A stretch of 64,000 nt of DNA. Source: JABDBL01 sp963845445 (GTDB lineage: Bacteria; Cyanobacteriota; Vampirovibrionia; Obscuribacterales; Obscuribacteraceae). Shown in pieces: positions 56,437 to 64,000 of this stretch. Positions within the stretch are counted from its first letter, which is position 1; every line of letters starts with the position of its first letter. Below the pieces are notes generated by a model that saw only the letters and a program-made list of their open reading frames with translations, was not told the DNA's origin and made no database searches. The position numbers and the translations under genes are program-made. The DNA is taken from NCBI GenBank assembly GCA_963845445.1, contig CAWJSE010000002.1, positions 2,046,001 to 2,110,000 on the forward strand, given 5' to 3'.

Positions 56437-56977
56437 AGCCACTGCGCTTTTTTTCATTTTTGCTTCCTTGGGAAGATTGCTGATTGAGCCAGCTATCAAT
56501 TAATAATGCCATTTGAGGATCTACGGCTTGATCTTCCAATAAAATATGTCCTTTGCCGGGCAGAAGATTTAACGAAACATTATGGGTACCAAATTTCTTA
56601 ATGGCCTTGGGTAATTCTGCCGTTTTAAATAAGCCATCATCCAAACCTGCAATAATCAGAATAGGGAAATTCGGCGGAATATTTTTAGCCTCTGCCATAC
56701 CTTGACTATTAATATGATACACGTCCAGCAAATCCTTCGGTGTTATTCTGTGGTGAATCATCGGATCTGCACTCCATGATCGAGCAAGAGCCGACTTGTT
56801 GGTCATATATGGCACGGCATACGGATTCAAACTAAGTGGCTTACCCGGTGCCACTACCTCCGTAGCGAAATCCGTAATCCAATGGATATCCGGATGAACG
56901 CGATTCCTATAACCCGGTGAAACGAGAATAGCCCCAGCTACCAGATCGGCGTGTTGAGACAGTAGTTTCAAAATCAC
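56429..56977 (-). CDS. Alpha/beta hydrolase, C-terminal fragment after frameshift
   Basis: This 182-codon frame is the C-terminal half of a hydrolase related to the one at 29975. It has ILIIAGLDDGLFK with the acid residue and LLPGKGHILLED with the catalytic His. The elbow GESLGS, with the nucleophile Ser, reads in this frame just upstream of its first ATG (about 56977-57000), so the frame continues the preceding fragment rather than starting a gene. No ribosome site supports a start here. Confidence 0.75.
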   Translation of the reverse strand: MILKLLSQHADLVAGAILVSPGYRNRVHPDIHWITDFATEVVAPGKPLSLNPYAVPYMTNKSALARSWSADPMIHHRITPKDLLDVYHINSQGMAEAKNIPPNFPILIIAGLDDGLFKTAELPKAIKKFGTHNVSLNLLPGKGHILLEDQAVDPQMALLIDSWLNQQSSQGSKNEKKRSGFN

Positions 56978-57414
56978 AGTGGAACCAAGACTTTCTCCCA
57001 GACAAAAAGCTTTTGACGAGGATGTGTCAGTTGTAGAGCGTTAATCAAATCCAGCAGATCTTGTTGAGTTTGTTCGAAATCGATATTGTGATTGGCACCA
57101 AATTTGCTACCACCTTCTGTCCGCCAACGGCCAAAACCACGCATTTCCAGTGCAAAAACCTGATAGCCCTTGCTGGCTAGGTGTCTAGCTATTTGATCCC
57201 ACGACAGAGCATAATACGTCAGCGCAGGCACAGCGATAATTATTCCTCGGCATGGCTTCTTGTTATCTACCCACTCGTAGACTGGCAAACTTAACTGCTC
57301 ACCCATTTTGCTATTCATAATGCACTTAGTAGCAGCAATTGCACTCTGCACACAGACTATTATGAAGATAAGCGTTATTAGAACAATCCATTTTTTTAGC
57401 ATACTGGAAAGCAC
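56974..57414 (-). CDS. Alpha/beta hydrolase, N-terminal fragment before frameshift
   Basis: The fragment has a signal peptide or anchor (LKKWIVLITLIFIIVCVQSA), a GIIIAVPALTYYALSWDQIA segment at the usual HG-oxyanion place but without the His-Gly pair, and VFALEMRGFGRW. It ends WEKVLVPL where the other frame reads GESLGS. One missing T in a run (A run at 57004-57008 on the plus strand) would rejoin the frames to a protein of about 325 residues. The ATG at 57402 is the likely start. As it stands the product is truncated before the nucleophile. Confidence 0.75.
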   Translation of the reverse strand: MLSSMLKKWIVLITLIFIIVCVQSAIAATKCIMNSKMGEQLSLPVYEWVDNKKPCRGIIIAVPALTYYALSWDQIARHLASKGYQVFALEMRGFGRWRTEGGSKFGANHNIDFEQTQQDLLDLINALQLTHPRQKLFVWEKVLVPL

Positions 57415-58329
57415 ATTTATTCATATTCAACTAATTCCATTATAAGCGGAAGCTAAGGATAAGGTGAATAACCTAAAGTAGTGTTTGGCACTTTCGAACA
57501 AGGGTAGGATTCATTTCAGTTTTTAGAGAGCAAGGGCTTGCCCGGCAAAATTTTATAGTTGGGGTTGAAGGCATGGTCCTAGGAGCCTTGTCTAGGGTGT
57601 TATTGTTAATCAATAGTACCGCGACAGGCAGTATGATTCTGACAAAGCACAATTGGATAGAATTGCACCGCTGTAGCGAAATTAATTGGTAGCGTCTTTG
57701 GTATTGGCTCAGGATTGATGTTAGGAAAAGAAGGACCAACCGTACAACTAGGAGCAGCTCTAGCTGTTCCGCTAGGTCATTTGAGGAAATTTTTTTCTTA
57801 TTTAGTCGCCATAAGTTACCGCAGTAAAGTCGAGAGAATTATTCTGCAAAGCGATCTCTTGAACCGGTTTTCAACCAAGAGGAATCGAACGATTAGCCCA
57901 GAGATTCAATCGGTGCCTGTTTAAATATCCCGCTCACTATTTAGATCTACATTTCCTATACTAGTTCAAGAACATAATCCTTGCATAAACAAATTTTGTC
58001 TGGGCAAAATCACCTTCGCTTTTCGGACTAGATACGTCCCTGTCATTGCTAAAAAACATATTCTCTACGGAGATTTTATGTTTTTAGACCCCAATACTTT
58101 CTTGAAAACAATAATTTAGTTTTCCAATATTTCGTTTGCGGGCATAATAAATGGGGGGGAATTTACTAAAATTCTGCTGGAATTGTGATCAGACCATGAT
58201 CTATTATCAATAATTGTTGTGGTGTTGTAGAAACATTTTGGATCAAGTCGGATTTGGCCATATAACTGCTGAGCTAGCAATTTGATCTTAAGGAGACTTA
58301 ACTTTAATTTTGGGAGACGGGAGTCAAAT
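57415..58329. other. Gene-poor region with a ClC relic
   Basis: No intact gene is seen in about 900 bases. A remnant of a ClC-type channel lies at 57660-57795. The last 60 bases hold GGGAG for the TPR gene start. A 13-codon frame with a ribosome site at 58078 is too short to support. Confidence 0.6.
57660..57795 (+). pseudogene. ClC chloride channel/transporter remnant
   Basis: One frame reads KLIGSVFGIGSGLMLGKEGP and then TVQLGAALAVPLGHL. This is the conserved ClC selectivity-filter region, where the family has GSGLSLGREGPxVQxGA. Both sides lose the homology within about 50 codons: no upstream helices, no other signature (GSGIP, GxFAP) and no start. A ClC protein has about 420-600 residues, so only a fragment remains. 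Confidence 0.78.
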
Positions 58330-59166
58330 ATGTCAATTAAAAGCGCATCGGTCACTAATAAAATGAGCACCTCTTATAGTTCTGCAAAACCCAGCATCCT
58401 TAGGGCATTCACTTTGAGCCTTGTTTTTTTTCTCGCTACTCGACAAATTATGGCAAACGAAACAACTTGGCAAAAAAGTGTAGACAAAGCTGATTATATG
58501 CTTTCCACTCAGAATCTTTTGCCCGCAGAAATGGACTACAGGCAAGCTGTTAAAGAGCTCACCGCATTAGGACAACATACGACTGAACAAGAAGTTGGGT
58601 GTCTCAATTCTCTTGCTAACGTCCTCGCTTTAGAGAATAAAACAGATGAGGCTGCCGCAACCTATAGAAGGATTCTCTCTGTTCTTGAAAAATCATACGG
58701 AGATACGAGCACCAGACTATTGCCAACTTTATTCAAACTTGGTTCTATCTTTGAATCTGTAGGTGATCATGATTCCGCGATGCGCTATTACAACAGAGCA
58801 ATCGCTCTGAACGAAACTAACTATGGCCGTTTCTCTCCCAACTTTATCAATCAAATTCCACATGGTCAAATTGTAAGCGCTTCAGACAGTGGCGCAGCCA
58901 ACTATACAAATAAACAAGGCGTAGGCTCAAAACTAAAACTGCAACCAGGATTGCAATCTAGCAAATCTCTAAAAAATCTATTACCTAGCTATAAGGTAGA
59001 TCTTTTGAATAATGATTATAATTCCGATCAAGAACTCACATCAATTTTTCACAATGAAATTGCTGAGAGCACGGGCAAAACCAAGGATATTGCTTCTGGC
59101 AGCAATCCCTCTTCACCAGGCAACATAAAGCAGCCTGAGATTGTCAAGCAATCTCGTAGAATCTGA
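58330..59166 (+). CDS. Secreted TPR protein, short paralogue
   Basis: About 278 residues from the ATG at 58330, which follows GGGAG with good spacing; the frame extends to 58282. A signal peptide (residues 20-43, ending IMANE) precedes TPRs such as SLANVLALENKTDEAAATYR and LFKLGSIFESVGDHDSAMRY. These align with residues 36-165 of the next gene, and the ends also match (LLPSYKVDLLNNDY versus LLSDYNDLLRKND). The middle is shorter and the C-terminal repeats are absent, so it is a truncated or specialised duplicate. It heads an operon leading to TolC-like and RND genes. Confidence 0.82.
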   Translation: MSIKSASVTNKMSTSYSSAKPSILRAFTLSLVFFLATRQIMANETTWQKSVDKADYMLSTQNLLPAEMDYRQAVKELTALGQHTTEQEVGCLNSLANVLALENKTDEAAATYRRILSVLEKSYGDTSTRLLPTLFKLGSIFESVGDHDSAMRYYNRAIALNETNYGRFSPNFINQIPHGQIVSASDSGAANYTNKQGVGSKLKLQPGLQSSKSLKNLLPSYKVDLLNNDYNSDQELTSIFHNEIAESTGKTKDIASGSNPSSPGNIKQPEIVKQSRRI

Positions 59167-59183
59167 TATGGGAATACAATTTC

Positions 59184-60707
59184 ATGCGATGCCTCTCCGT
59201 AAAAGCTATTGATTACTCTCCCTTCTTCATAAACCAGTTTGTGCGCAACACAGTGTTTGCGTTAGTGCTAAGCACATCCGCAGCCCTAGCATACGAAGAA
59301 TCGTGGCAAACCTTTCTCACTGAAGGCGATGTCAATCTTAATGAGCAAAAACTCGTCGAAGCAGAAGGTTGTTATAGGCGCGCTCTAAAGGAAGTTCATC
59401 GATCATCACACACTCCTGATGACGTTGTTAAATGTCTGGAGAAACTAGCTGCTGATCTTGTATTAGAAGACAAAACAGAGGAGGCTGTTTCTCTTTATAC
59501 TAAGTCCCTTGGCATGCTAGAGCGAAAATATGGAAAGGATAGTCCCAAATTACTGCCAACTCTTTTTGCTTTAGGATCAATTTTTGAGGGAGAGGGCGAT
59601 CCAAAAATAGCTATGGGATTTTACCGCAAAGCTCTGGCCATAAATGAAAAAAATTATGGTCCTGTGAGTCCTGCGGTGGCCGAAAGTTTGCATCGTTTAG
59701 GACATGCAAGTTTTGGCGCCGGACAAACCGAGCAAGCAGAGAATCACTATAAATCTTCTTTATCTATTTTAATGCAGCAACCAAGCTTATCTTCCAGCAA
59801 TCAATTGGAAAGCTTGTTGAGTGATTACAACGATCTCCTTAGAAAAAATGATAATTCAGACAAGAATTTAATTTCTGATTTTCAAAATGAAGTATTGAAA
59901 GATCGTTCGAGATTTCCCGTTCCAACCACAGCCGTTCCTCCCTCTGCTTGGCAAAAACAGATGAAAAACATATCTGATAAATCATATAATCAACAAAATA
60001 ATGAAGAACAGCAAGTTTTACTGCGTGGCTTTAAACAGCCGCTCAGCAGCTCTACTTTAGCACCCGCTTACCAAGCTGTATCTGATGTTCTCCATAATCA
60101 ACATTCTTATAAGCAAGGGGAGGACTATTACCAACGCATGATTGCCATCGATATAAAAGCGCTTGGACCCTACCATCCTTCAGTAGCTGATGATCTTACA
60201 GGACTGGCTCTATTCTACATGTCGGAAAATAGATATGCTGAAGCAAAACCTTTGCTCGTCCGGGCCTTGTCCATATACCAGAGTGTTTATGGTAACGATA
60301 ATTTGCTCGTCACACGGACCCGTAATTCACTTGCCTTGGTACTAAATAAACTCGGTGAAGCGCAACAATCTATGGCTTTGTACGATCAAGCTTTTAAAGA
60401 AGGAAGAATAGCCATGGAGCCTAATAATCTGGAAACGGCCCGCATGCTTAATGAATTAGCCTTTCAATATTATTCCCAAGGGGAATTAGAAGATGCGCGT
60501 ACAGTTTATCAATGGGCCTTGGCTAGCACCAAAGGAGCAGTGGGCGAACAAAATATTTTAGTTGCTGCTTGTCTCACCGATTATGCAAACGTATTAAATA
60601 GCTTAGGACTTACTGCAAAAGCTAATGAGATGCAAGAAAAAATCAGAGAAATTGAGGTCTCACATTCTGGCACGGACAATGTGGGAAATCTAGATCGTGA
60701 TTACTAG
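59184..60707 (+). CDS. Secreted TPR protein, long paralogue
   Basis: The 507-residue protein has a signal peptide (ending ALAYEE), a first TPR block (about residues 36-195), a Ser/Gln-rich linker with a cluster of acidic and basic residues (200-290) and a second TPR block (about 300-490) with YHPSVADDLTGLALFYMSEN and LARMLNELAFQYYSQGELED-like repeats. It is the likely parent of the shorter neighbour. Its stop overlaps the start region of the next gene (TAGGATG), a sign of coupling. TPRs imply a scaffold role; being cotranscribed with efflux genes suggests it serves the envelope. Confidence 0.85.
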   Translation: MRCLSVKAIDYSPFFINQFVRNTVFALVLSTSAALAYEESWQTFLTEGDVNLNEQKLVEAEGCYRRALKEVHRSSHTPDDVVKCLEKLAADLVLEDKTEEAVSLYTKSLGMLERKYGKDSPKLLPTLFALGSIFEGEGDPKIAMGFYRKALAINEKNYGPVSPAVAESLHRLGHASFGAGQTEQAENHYKSSLSILMQQPSLSSSNQLESLLSDYNDLLRKNDNSDKNLISDFQNEVLKDRSRFPVPTTAVPPSAWQKQMKNISDKSYNQQNNEEQQVLLRGFKQPLSSSTLAPAYQAVSDVLHNQHSYKQGEDYYQRMIAIDIKALGPYHPSVADDLTGLALFYMSENRYAEAKPLLVRALSIYQSVYGNDNLLVTRTRNSLALVLNKLGEAQQSMALYDQAFKEGRIAMEPNNLETARMLNELAFQYYSQGELEDARTVYQWALASTKGAVGEQNILVAACLTDYANVLNSLGLTAKANEMQEKIREIEVSHSGTDNVGNLDRDY

Positions 60708-60708
60708 G

Positions 60709-61227
60709 ATGGTGGCTAAATATTTCGCTTTCGCGTACCTAACGGTTGTTCTATCTATCAGCATCTATTCTAAGTATCCAAGCGCCTATGCCGAAGAACA
60801 TCACGAAGAAAGGGATCGTTTTGATGGTTCTGAATTTAAAGCTTCAACCTTTAGTGATAACGGTTTTGAAAAAACTGATTATAAGGAGCTGAGCTCTACA
60901 AATACTGCTGCCGCCGATTTGGTGAGAGGAAATAAGGATTTATCTGGCAACGAAGGTGATAAATTATTGCGCAAAAATCGAGAAAACAAAGGTGTCTCGG
61001 TGGCTGGGGAAAGATCCACTATTGGTCCTACCAAAAGTGCGGAAGAACATGTTATTGGTGCGGAAAACAGGGGACCAATAGTGGATCTTCCGGGTGATTG
61101 GGTGCCTGACAAAATTGATGTGACGAATAATGGTGGGTTTGGAGTAATTCCGGATAGCGGTTCACCAGTACCGTATCGATTAAATGGTCATGTTGATATA
61201 GAACGAGGTAGGACTTGGGCAGACTAG
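60709..61227 (+). CDS. Small exported protein in the TolC/RND operon
   Basis: About 172 residues from the ATG at 60709; a GTG at 60697 is an alternative. A signal peptide (residues 3-28, ending AYA) precedes a hydrophilic, Asp/Glu/Lys/Asn-rich mature chain with no recognised domain, ending in a Gly/Pro-rich part. It is coupled to the TPR gene before it and overlaps the TolC-like gene by 13 bases, so it belongs to the operon. Function unknown. Confidence 0.65.
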   Translation: MVAKYFAFAYLTVVLSISIYSKYPSAYAEEHHEERDRFDGSEFKASTFSDNGFEKTDYKELSSTNTAAADLVRGNKDLSGNEGDKLLRKNRENKGVSVAGERSTIGPTKSAEEHVIGAENRGPIVDLPGDWVPDKIDVTNNGGFGVIPDSGSPVPYRLNGHVDIERGRTWAD

Positions 61228-62714
61228 GCTCTATTTTTACTGTTTGTGTATTGATTATTCTCTGTGTAGTAAACAGTATACACAGTAATCGAGCGTATGC
61301 TATGGGGCGAGAGACAAATATACCTGACCTTCAATTTCAACCGATATTACCACCTAAGTCCGTTACCATTGGTGAGGCTGTAAATATAGCTTTGCGAAAT
61401 TTTCCTACAATAGCTAACAAATTGTACAAATTACGCGCTGCAAAAGCTAATGTTACTTTAGCCAAAACTCAATACCTTCCTAATTTTAATCTTGATATTC
61501 AAGAATCTGGCGTCACAGCAAACAGGGTTGCCAGCGTTGTTATGAACAATGTATCAGGCTTTGATACTGTGCCGGTGGATTCTGGTCCACCAGCCACGCA
61601 CTCCAGCTTAAGTCCGATTGCAAATAACTTGGAGGGTGCTAATCTAAACTGGCTCTTACTTGATTTTGGGCTTAGACATGCGAACGATGATTTTGCCTAT
61701 GCAGATGAAAAAGCAGCGCGAGCCGAACTGAATTTGACAAAGCTCGACATAGCTTATGAAGCTGCTGAGGCATTTTTCAAAGCAGTTGCTGCTAAACAGG
61801 TTATACGTTCCGCAAAAGCAGCTTTGGATCATATGGAAGCGGCTAATTTACGGGCTAAAACATTGGTTTCTAAAGGACTAAGACCCGGGGTCGATGCGGC
61901 GGATTGGGATTTTGAAGTTTCTAGAAGCAAAATTGTGCTTATTAAAGCAGAGAAAGAAACAAGGCTGGCTCTTGTGGACTTAGCAGAAAGAATGGGGGTA
62001 GCTAGATCTGATGTCGATGTAGTTTCTGAGCCACTCATACGTTCCCCTCTCGAAGATCGAAGTCAAACATTTGGTCCGTTTGATCTTAATTCTCATCCTT
62101 TTGCATTACTGAAAACTGCCGAAATCGGCAGATGGAAAGCAAAAATAGAGGTCTTAGATAAAGCCTACCGGCCGCACTTGTGGCTCAACTCGGGGGTTTG
62201 GGGAAAAGGAAGCGGTGAAAATAGTGTGAACCCACTACGTGCAGTGGCGGGCGGGGCTTTGCCCCAAGCATTCAACTACATGATTGGTGCCTCGTTTAGT
62301 TTCCCGGTTATGGAAATTTTTCCATTAAGAGCCCAGAAAAAGATTGCATATAACAATGAACTGGCTGCCATGGCTGATTTTGACCTGGCTATTCAGATAT
62401 TAGAACTCAAAGATTCTAGAGCTAGAATATTGTTAGCCGAAGCACGCCGGGTAGCTAAGGAGACGCCAATAATGGTGGAGGCTGCCAAAGTAAGGGAAGT
62501 GAAAGCATTAAAACGTTATAGCGCTGGATTGACCAATATGGTTTCAGTGGCTGAAGCCGAAAAGGGTCTAGCCCAAGCAGAAGTAGAGGACGCGCTGGCC
62601 CAACTAGAAGTTTGGCGATCGATACTAGCTTTATCATATGTTCAAGGGGATCTGAAATCTTTTCTCAGATTGGTAGCAATTGCTCAAGGAAACACAGGCA
62701 GAGCAGCCTATTGA
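61215..62714 (+). CDS. TolC-like outer-membrane efflux protein
   Basis: The 499-residue protein uses a TTG start (61215), supported by AGGTAGG and by the signal peptide it makes (MGRLGSIFTVCVLIILCVV, ending AYA). The mature chain has the two-repeat helical layout of outer-membrane factors: SVTIGEAVNIALRNFPTIAN, a Gln/Ala/Lys-rich coiled-coil, LVSKGLRPGVDAADWD near the middle and, in the second half, SAGLTNMVSVAEAEKGLAQAE. It should form an outer-membrane and periplasmic tunnel for the RND pumps. It is the only such gene in the window and precedes pump 3 by 45 bases. Confidence 0.9.
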   Translation: MGRLGSIFTVCVLIILCVVNSIHSNRAYAMGRETNIPDLQFQPILPPKSVTIGEAVNIALRNFPTIANKLYKLRAAKANVTLAKTQYLPNFNLDIQESGVTANRVASVVMNNVSGFDTVPVDSGPPATHSSLSPIANNLEGANLNWLLLDFGLRHANDDFAYADEKAARAELNLTKLDIAYEAAEAFFKAVAAKQVIRSAKAALDHMEAANLRAKTLVSKGLRPGVDAADWDFEVSRSKIVLIKAEKETRLALVDLAERMGVARSDVDVVSEPLIRSPLEDRSQTFGPFDLNSHPFALLKTAEIGRWKAKIEVLDKAYRPHLWLNSGVWGKGSGENSVNPLRAVAGGALPQAFNYMIGASFSFPVMEIFPLRAQKKIAYNNELAAMADFDLAIQILELKDSRARILLAEARRVAKETPIMVEAAKVREVKALKRYSAGLTNMVSVAEAEKGLAQAEVEDALAQLEVWRSILALSYVQGDLKSFLRLVAIAQGNTGRAAY

Positions 62715-62758
62715 ATATATCGCATAGGTGAAAAGGTAGAGATGAGGTAGGGAAGTAA

Positions 62759-64000
62759 ATGTGGTTGATTGCAACAGCGATGAAGCGTCCGGTTACGGTC
62801 ATTGCTGCTATTTTATGTATTATGCTGATGTCAGTCCTGGCTTTGACCAGTATGAAACGCGATATCTTTCCGGACCTAAAAATTCCAGCTATTTATATCA
62901 TTCAAGGTTATGGTGGCATGTCACCAGCACAAATGGAGGGGTATATCACTTCAACCTATGAATTGTTTTTCCTTTATGTGCCCGGAATTGAACATATTGA
63001 ATCTAAGTCCATTCAGAATGTGGCACTAATAAAAGTTTTTTTTCAACCGGATACTGATATGGCAAGCGCGATGGCTGCAGTTGTGGCAATGGCTAATCGA
63101 GCTACCAGTTTAATGCCGCATGGTACTTATAATCCTTTCGTGCTTAGATTTGATGCTGGTAGTTTACCGGTTGGGCAACTTGTATTATCGTCAGATACTA
63201 AACCGGTAAAAGAGCTGGAAGATCTAGCTTATGTGCGTATTCGTCCGTTATTAGCTACTGTGCCCGGAGCAGAAGCCCCCCCACCTTTTGGTGGCAATAT
63301 TAGAAGTATAGTAATCAGCGTGAACGCTGATAAGTTGAGACAATATAATATTTCTGGTGATGAGATTATAAAAACTTTGGTAAGCGGTAATAGAGTCTTA
63401 CCGGCAGGTAATGTCAGAACTGGTGATTATCTGCGCATTGCACCTGTAAACTCAGATCTTCCCGACATACATCAGTTGGATTATTTGCCGATAAGAACTG
63501 GTCATGGACCGCAGATATTCATTAAAGATATAGGTAGTGTAGAAGATTCGTCGGATATTCTGGCCGGTTATGCGCTTTTCCAGGGGCATAGAACGGTTTA
63601 TATACCAGCCGTGAAGCGTGCCGATGCTTCAACAGTTTCAGTTGTTGATGCTTTGAGAAAGTCTTTGCCGCGCATGCAAGCGGTATTACCATCGGATGTG
63701 AAAATCAGCTATGAATTCGACCAATCTAAATATGTCAGAGAGGCCATTAACGATGTCTTTCATGAAGGGATATTAGCCACCTTCCTATCAGGTTTGATGA
63801 TCTGGTTATTCTTGCGGGATATAAGAAGTACCTGGATCGTAGTTGCTACAATTCCACTTTCGCTATTAGCAGCGATTGTTGGTTTATGGTTAAGCGGACA
63901 AACTATAAATATTCAAACTTTAAGCGGCTTAGCACTATCAATCGGTGTCCTGGTTGACGAGGCTACCGTTAATATAGAGAATATTCACAGTCATTTTGCG
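62759..64000 (+). CDS. RND efflux permease, pump 3, 3' end outside window
   Basis: The ATG at 62759, preceded by AGGGAAG, opens a frame that is still running at the window end (about 414 codons). The protein begins MWLIATAMKRPVTVIAA, then KRDIFPDLKIPAIYIIQGYG, and reaches helix 4 with GVLVDEATVNIENIHSH at about residue 397. The second proton-relay Asp of the usual DD pair is Glu here. It resembles pump 2 more than pump 1. No adaptor is seen in the window; one may follow. Confidence 0.92.
   Translation, partial: MWLIATAMKRPVTVIAAILCIMLMSVLALTSMKRDIFPDLKIPAIYIIQGYGGMSPAQMEGYITSTYELFFLYVPGIEHIESKSIQNVALIKVFFQPDTDMASAMAAVVAMANRATSLMPHGTYNPFVLRFDAGSLPVGQLVLSSDTKPVKELEDLAYVRIRPLLATVPGAEAPPPFGGNIRSIVISVNADKLRQYNISGDEIIKTLVSGNRVLPAGNVRTGDYLRIAPVNSDLPDIHQLDYLPIRTGHGPQIFIKDIGSVEDSSDILAGYALFQGHRTVYIPAVKRADASTVSVVDALRKSLPRMQAVLPSDVKISYEFDQSKYVREAINDVFHEGILATFLSGLMIWLFLRDIRSTWIVVATIPLSLLAAIVGLWLSGQTINIQTLSGLALSIGVLVDEATVNIENIHSHFA

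Noticed and set aside
57715..57924. Intact small gene of 69 codons
   Set aside because: Only its first 25 codons match a ClC filter region; the rest is unrelated, so it is a relic.
62761..62961. 66-codon frame at the start of pump 3
   Set aside because: It is out of frame with the RND permease, which starts two bases earlier and is clearly real.
1..64000. tRNA or rRNA genes
   Set aside because: I looked for tRNA-like T-arm patterns and conserved rRNA stretches by eye and found none that could be supported.

Overview
The window looks like chromosomal DNA of an AT-leaning, Gram-negative-type bacterium. The envelope evidence is three RND efflux permeases, two periplasmic adaptors, a TolC-like outer-membrane factor and many signal peptides. 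The combination of a cyanobacterial-style single-RRM RNA-binding protein, many secreted TPR proteins, YHYH and BON proteins and giant Gly/Asn/Ser-rich surface proteins resembles non-photosynthetic cyanobacterial relatives (Melainabacteria/Vampirovibrionia, Obscuribacterales-like). That placement is inference from gene content and memory; there is no rRNA or other marker here. I saw no tRNA, rRNA, CRISPR array, phage or insertion sequence.

Layout. 1-5.3 kb: a Spy/CpxP-like protein cut by the window edge, a GlsB/YeaQ-type membrane protein, a secreted TPR protein, a PAP2 phosphatase, a small secreted protein and an MFS transporter. 5.6-19.3 kb: an RRM protein gene with a strong terminator, then a giant surface protein of about 4,140 residues whose reading frame is broken once near 13722. 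A decayed copy of the 3' end and terminator of the RRM gene lies directly behind it. 19.6-26.4 kb: a TPR protein, then a TetR regulator divergent from an adaptor-RND operon whose adaptor gene carries an in-frame stop. 26.4-31.8 kb: a TPR-matrixin metalloprotease, a YHYH protein, a secreted alpha/beta hydrolase and an exported MsrB. 31.8-38.7 kb: small proteins, a glycosyltransferase overlapping a large membrane protein, a second hydrolase type and a fatty-acid desaturase. 39.1-42.4 kb: an XRE regulator, a leucine-rich-repeat-variant protein and a run of small stress-type proteins (Lmo0937-like, CsbD). 42.4-47.8 kb: a DHH protein, a PaaK-like adenylate-forming enzyme, a repeat protein and an RluE-like pseudouridine synthase. 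48-54.3 kb: SDR, RND, adaptor and NemR-like TetR genes, with three copies of one palindrome placed between -35 and -10 boxes. 54.5-58 kb: tandem BON proteins, a patatin, a frameshifted hydrolase and a ClC-channel relic. 58.3-64 kb: two related secreted TPR genes, a small exported protein, a TolC-like protein and a third RND permease running off the end.

How it fits together. The most coherent system is the 48-54 kb regulon: a NemR-like repressor probably controls itself, the adaptor and an SDR reductase through one operator type, which would link detoxification to efflux. The only TolC-like gene (61.2 kb) could serve all three pumps. Several genes are damaged: the giant protein, the first adaptor, the second hydrolase, the RRM copy and the ClC relic. 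Either the locus is decaying or the sequence has errors; single-base indels can be errors, but the C-to-T nonsense change and the multi-indel relics are harder to explain that way.
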